Shown here in pieces: positions 61,077 through 64,000 of a DNA stretch of 64,000 nucleotides. The notes under the pieces are model-generated. The model was not told where the DNA came from. It did not search any database and saw only the letters and a program-made list of their open reading frames with translations. The first letter of the stretch is position 1, and each line of letters opens with the position of its first letter. The DNA is from Bosea sp. 685 (GTDB lineage Bacteria; Pseudomonadota; Alphaproteobacteria; Rhizobiales; Beijerinckiaceae): the NCBI RefSeq assembly GCF_031884435.1, contig NZ_CP134779.1:3348001-3412000 (forward strand). Direction: 5' to 3'. Both the position numbers and the translations under genes were made by a program.

Positions 61077-61550
61077 ATGAGCGACCCGCGCTACGGCCAA
61101 TCCCCGATCACGCCGATCGATCCGCGCCCATTCCAGGACGTCAGCGGCGTGCTGAGCTCGCGGCTCTTCGCCTGGATCGGCGATATCATCATCCTGTTCT
61201 TCCTGGGCTGGCTGATCATCGTGCTGCTCGGGATCCTGGGCATCGTCACCTTCGGCGCGACCTGGCTCCTGATCCCGATTGCGACGGTTGCAACCGCACT
61301 CGGCTATGCCGCGCTGACGATCGGCGGCCCACGCCAGGCGACCTGGGGCATGCGCATGGCGGGCCTCAAGGTCGAGACCGCCAATGGCGGGCGGCCTGAT
61401 GGCGTGACTGCGGCGGTGCATGCGCTGCTGTTTTATGTCGCGGCCGGAACGGTCGCGCTGTGGCTGCTCGATATCGGCTGCGGCTTCGTGCGCGCCGACC
61501 GGCGCTTCGGGCATGACCTGCTGACGGGGCTGGTCGTCGTGCGCGGCTGA
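61077..61550 (+). CDS. RDD family membrane protein
   Basis: A 157-residue protein with three helices. SSRLFAWIGDIIILFFLGWL is the RDD-like first helix (R and D), GATWLLIPIATVATALGYA the second; the domain ends in RRFGHDLLTGLVVVRG. GPRQATWGMRMAGLKVET is the usual motif of the family. RDD proteins may be ion exchangers or membrane accessory proteins. ATG at 61077 is chosen. In Rhizobiales it is often close to hemB and the arginyltransferase gene, as here. Confidence 0.88.
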   Translation: MSDPRYGQSPITPIDPRPFQDVSGVLSSRLFAWIGDIIILFFLGWLIIVLLGILGIVTFGATWLLIPIATVATALGYAALTIGGPRQATWGMRMAGLKVETANGGRPDGVTAAVHALLFYVAAGTVALWLLDIGCGFVRADRRFGHDLLTGLVVVRG

Positions 61551-61643
61551 GCTGTGGATGGCGCAAGCTGAGGGGCGAAATCGCTTCGCGGCCGCTCCCG
61601 CGCATGCTCTCGTGTCGTCGTTTCGCACGGGGCTTACATCGGC

Positions 61644-62147
61644 ATGGCGCAGTTCGTCGCGGCGATCGATCGCCTTATCCAGGCCAGCGTCGATGCGGCG
61701 CGCTGGCTGGCGCTGCCCCTGGTCGCGATCCTGTTCCTGCAATGGCCGCTGCGCGATCTGGTGAAAGCCTGGTCGCGCGAGGCCAATGATCTCGGGCAGT
61801 GCCTGTTTGCGCTCTATGTCGCGGTGGCCGTGACCGCAGCGACGCGCGCGGGCCGGCATCTCGCGGCCGATACGCTGGCACATCACTTCGCGCCCAGAAC
61901 GCGCGCATGCCTTGGCCGCGCGCTGGGGCTGCTCGCCCTGGCGCCCTGGGCCGTCTTCATCCTGGTAACCGGCTTTTCCGCGCTCCTTGGCACGCTGGCG
62001 CAGCTCGAAGCTTTTCCCGACACCAGCAATCCCGGCTATTTCCTGGTCAAGGCCTCCGCCTCGCTGCTGGCCCTGCTGGTCCTGCTTCAAGCCATCGCCG
62101 ACATCCTGCGCGGCGATGCCCCGGCCAGTGGGGCGCAAGAGCCGTGA
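61644..62147 (+). CDS. TRAP transporter small permease (DctQ type)
   Basis: A 167-residue four-helix protein: AARWLALPLVAILFLQWPLR, EANDLGQCLFALYVAVAVTA, ALGLLALAPWAVFILVTGFS and LVKASASLLALLVLLQAIAD. The segment SREANDLGQ and the position directly before a large TRAP permease fit DctQ. Its stop overlaps the GTG of the next gene (GTGA). No periplasmic binding protein gene is adjacent. Confidence 0.85.
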   Translation: MAQFVAAIDRLIQASVDAARWLALPLVAILFLQWPLRDLVKAWSREANDLGQCLFALYVAVAVTAATRAGRHLAADTLAHHFAPRTRACLGRALGLLALAPWAVFILVTGFSALLGTLAQLEAFPDTSNPGYFLVKASASLLALLVLLQAIADILRGDAPASGAQEP

Positions 62148-63598
62148 CGCCCATCCTCGGCCTGCTCATGCTGCTCGGCGTCGCGCTCGGCGCCGTCGCC
62201 ACCGGCCTGCCCGTCTGGGGCATCCTGATCGGCGTCGCCAATCTGGGCGCGGCCCTGGCCATGCTGACGGGCGCAATCGAGCCCGGCATCTTCTTTGCCC
62301 TGCCCAATCGTGTCGTCGGCCTGCTCGAATCCGACCTGCTCCAGGCCTTGCCGCTCTTCGCCGCGATGGGTGCGTTGCTCAACCGACTGCCGCTGACCGA
62401 CACGCTGTTTCGCGCGGGCCTCGGCCTGTCGGGCGGCCGGCCCAGCGGCGCCCCGGCGGCAGCGCTCATGCTTGGCGCCGTGCTGGGGCCGATGAACGGC
62501 TCGGTCAGCGCGAATGCGATCGCGCTCACCCGCTCGGTCGAGCCGGGGCTGACGCGCCGCCATGTCAGGCCGGCGGACCGGATCGCGCTGATCGCGGTGG
62601 CAAGCACGCTGGGCGTGCTGGTGCCGCCCTCGCTTGTGCTCATCCTGCTCGGCGACGCGATGATGACCGCCCACACCATCGCGCTGAACAGCACGGGCCG
62701 CATCGCGCGGATCGTCAACACGCAGGACGTGTTCCGCGGCGCGATGCTGCCGGCCGCGCTGTTCCTCGCCGCCTGCCTCGTCATCGCGACGGTTCGCAGC
62801 CTGCGGACGCGGGGCACGAGCACGCTGCGCGAGCGCCTGAGCCTGCGCGACTGGATCACCGCAGGCGCGACGCTCTGCTTCATCGCGACGCTGCTCGCCG
62901 GCGTCGCCAGCGGCGCCTTCTACGCGGTCGAGGCAGCGGCGATGGGCGCGGTCGGGCTCTGCCTTGCCGGCTGGCTCGGCGGCGGGCTGGACGGCGCGCG
63001 CCTGCGCGGCGCGCTCGACGACACCATCGCCATGACGGGCGCGCTGCTCGCCCTGCTGATCGCCGCCACGACCTTCACGCTCGTCTTCCGCATCCTCGGC
63101 AGCGACAAGCTGATCGCCTCCTGGATGAGCGCCGCCCCGGGTGGGACGCTCGGAATCGTGCTGCTCGGGCTTGGCATCATCGCGCTCGCCGCCTTCGTGC
63201 TCGACGCCTTCGAGATCATCTTCGTACTGATCCCGATCATCATGCCGCCGATGCTGATGCGGGCCGACGACGCCGTCTGGGTCGCGGTCTTGACCCTGCT
63301 CGTGCTGCAGACGAGCTTTCTGCTGCCGCCGCTCGGCTATGCGCTGATGATGACGCGCAGCGCCGCCAGCGCCCGCGCGCCGCTCGGAGCGATAGCGAAA
63401 AGCCTCGCGCCCTTCCTGGTCGCGCAGATGTTGCTCGTCGCGGCCGTCATCGCCTGGCCCGCGCTGACGCATCCGGGCGGGGCCAGCCAGGCTATCGCCG
63501 CGCAGCCGACCGCTTCGGAGGCCGATATCCAGCAGCGCTTCCAGCAGATGATGCCGCCGCCGCTCGAGATGCCGGATCTGGGCCCGCCCAAGCTTTGA
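62144..63598 (+). CDS. TRAP transporter large permease (DctM type)
   Basis: A 484-residue permease of about 12 helices. PVWGILIGVANLGAALAMLT, LLQALPLFAAMGALLNRLPL, AAALMLGAVLGPMNGSVSANA, and GVLVPPSLVLILLGDAMMTA are the DctM motifs (the last is the PP-S helix). FVLDAFEIIFVLIPIIMPPM near the C-terminus carries the D-x-x-E of the second half. It would take up organic acids with Na+. GTG start at 62144 overlaps the DctQ stop. Its C-terminus (QRFQQMMPPPLEMPDLGPPK) is Pro-rich and unconserved. Confidence 0.9.
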   Translation: MTPILGLLMLLGVALGAVATGLPVWGILIGVANLGAALAMLTGAIEPGIFFALPNRVVGLLESDLLQALPLFAAMGALLNRLPLTDTLFRAGLGLSGGRPSGAPAAALMLGAVLGPMNGSVSANAIALTRSVEPGLTRRHVRPADRIALIAVASTLGVLVPPSLVLILLGDAMMTAHTIALNSTGRIARIVNTQDVFRGAMLPAALFLAACLVIATVRSLRTRGTSTLRERLSLRDWITAGATLCFIATLLAGVASGAFYAVEAAAMGAVGLCLAGWLGGGLDGARLRGALDDTIAMTGALLALLIAATTFTLVFRILGSDKLIASWMSAAPGGTLGIVLLGLGIIALAAFVLDAFEIIFVLIPIIMPPMLMRADDAVWVAVLTLLVLQTSFLLPPLGYALMMTRSAASARAPLGAIAKSLAPFLVAQMLLVAAVIAWPALTHPGGASQAIAAQPTASEADIQQRFQQMMPPPLEMPDLGPPKL

Positions 63599-63614
63599 GT
63601 TGAAACGCTCCGCA

Positions 63615-63653
63615 GCTTGGTCGAAAGGCTTGGTCGAAAGGCTTGGCCAAAAG
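63615..63653. repeat. Tandem repeat, three 13-bp units
   Basis: GCTTGGTCGAAAG at 63615 and 63628 and GCTTGGCCAAAAG at 63641; a fourth partial unit begins at 63654. It lies in the gap before the arginyltransferase gene. Confidence 0.8.
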
Positions 63654-63757
63654 GCTTGGGCCCAGCCATCGCCGTTCGCGTGACGTTGCCATTTCCACCA
63701 AGCAGGAACATGATCTAGACTTCGCGGTCATCAGCAGCAGGTTCGAAGGTTCGAGAC

Positions 63758-64000
63758 GTGACGCGCCCGTTGCGGGATGCCCCGCAATTTTACCTGACGT
63801 CGCCAACCACGTGCCCCTATTTGCCGGGGCGCGAAGAGCGCAAGGTGTTCACGCATCTCGTGGGCGCGCGTGCGCGCGACCTCAACGACGTGCTGAGCCA
63901 AGGCGGCTTTCGGCGCTCGCAGAGCATCGCCTATCGCCCGGCCTGCGAGACCTGCCGGGCCTGCGTCTCGGTGCGGGTCTGCGTCGACGACTTCCGGCCG
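63758..64000 (+). CDS. bpt: Aspartate/glutamate leucyltransferase (arginyltransferase family), N-terminal part
   Basis: The first 81 codons are visible and the gene runs off the window. The start is a GTG at 63758 ([19 protein letters not shown]). [18 protein letters not shown] and [16 protein letters not shown] hold the conserved Cys of the ATE/Bpt family. It would add Leu to N-terminal Asp or Glu of proteins to mark them for ClpAP degradation (N-end rule). Its place close to hemB and the RDD gene is as in other Rhizobiales. Confidence 0.92.
   Translation, partial: MTRPLRDAPQFYLTSPTTCPYLPGREERKVFTHLVGARARDLNDVLSQGGFRRSQSIAYRPACETCRACVSVRVCVDDFRP

Overview
The window is GC-rich chromosomal DNA that fits an alphaproteobacterium of the order Hyphomicrobiales (Rhizobiales), perhaps near Bosea or Methylobacterium. 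This is an inference from gene content and order: bamE / ubiquinol-cytochrome c chaperone / DUF177 / plsX / fabH / ihfA / merR, glyA / nrdR / ribDEH / nusB / thiL, an ldtR-ldtP pair, a Mg-type hemB near an RDD gene and bpt, and several families of palindromic intergenic repeats. No database search was possible. I see no rRNA, prophage, CRISPR array or plasmid functions.

Layout. 1-7.4 kb: end of a fumarylacetoacetate-hydrolase-family gene, a LuxR-type regulator, argC behind an apparent arginine attenuator, speB, a CoA-binding protein, a flavin monooxygenase and a secreted protein of unknown function. 7.4-11.5 kb: metY, an IS5-family element sitting in an intergenic palindrome, ctaA and a DUF2842 protein. 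11.5-22.3 kb: a surface-polysaccharide region (deacetylase, CelD/BcsL-like acetyltransferase, Wzz-type protein with a degenerate kinase domain, Wza-like lipoprotein, glycosyltransferase, sugar-1-phosphate transferase, O-antigen ligase) with a paired SMR exporter. 22.3-26 kb: a ParDE module, a methyltransferase with a CtrA-like site upstream, tRNA-Pro(GGG), nested repeats and small proteins. 26-29.6 kb: a quinone-detoxification-type cluster (esterase, ring-cleaving dioxygenase, DoxX, LysR) split by a MITE-like element. 29.8-36.8 kb: DUF892 protein, a guanidinium-type SMR exporter behind a guanidine-II-like riboswitch, and the ihfA/fabH/plsX/bamE core cluster, which contains one AT-rich gene that looks foreign. 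36.8-43.7 kb: EamA exporter, two toxin-antitoxin modules, a K+-independent H+-pyrophosphatase, ureidoglycine aminohydrolase and an MFS transporter. 43.7-49.6 kb: thiL, nusB, ribH, ribE, ribD, nrdR, glyA. 49.7-56.9 kb: MerR regulator with a divergent MFS pump, nhaA, L,D-transpeptidase with its LdtR-type regulator, and a 3-hydroxyisobutyryl-CoA hydrolase. 57-64 kb: hemB, a lipoprotein/LivH-like fusion, threonine ammonia-lyase, an RDD protein, TRAP permeases and the start of bpt.

The strongest observations are regulatory: (i) upstream of argC, a sigma70-like promoter, a 19-codon apparently leaderless uORF with an Arg-Arg-Arg run and a terminator; (ii) two ACGA-loop hairpins just before the SMR exporter gene; (iii) a MerR promoter with a 19-bp spacer filled by a perfect dyad. 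Mobile and repeat DNA is also abundant: a 264-bp element with 32-bp perfect terminal inverted repeats, a cloverleaf-like repeat nested in another repeat, an IS inside a repeat, and in-frame short tandem repeats at the 5' ends of three unrelated genes.
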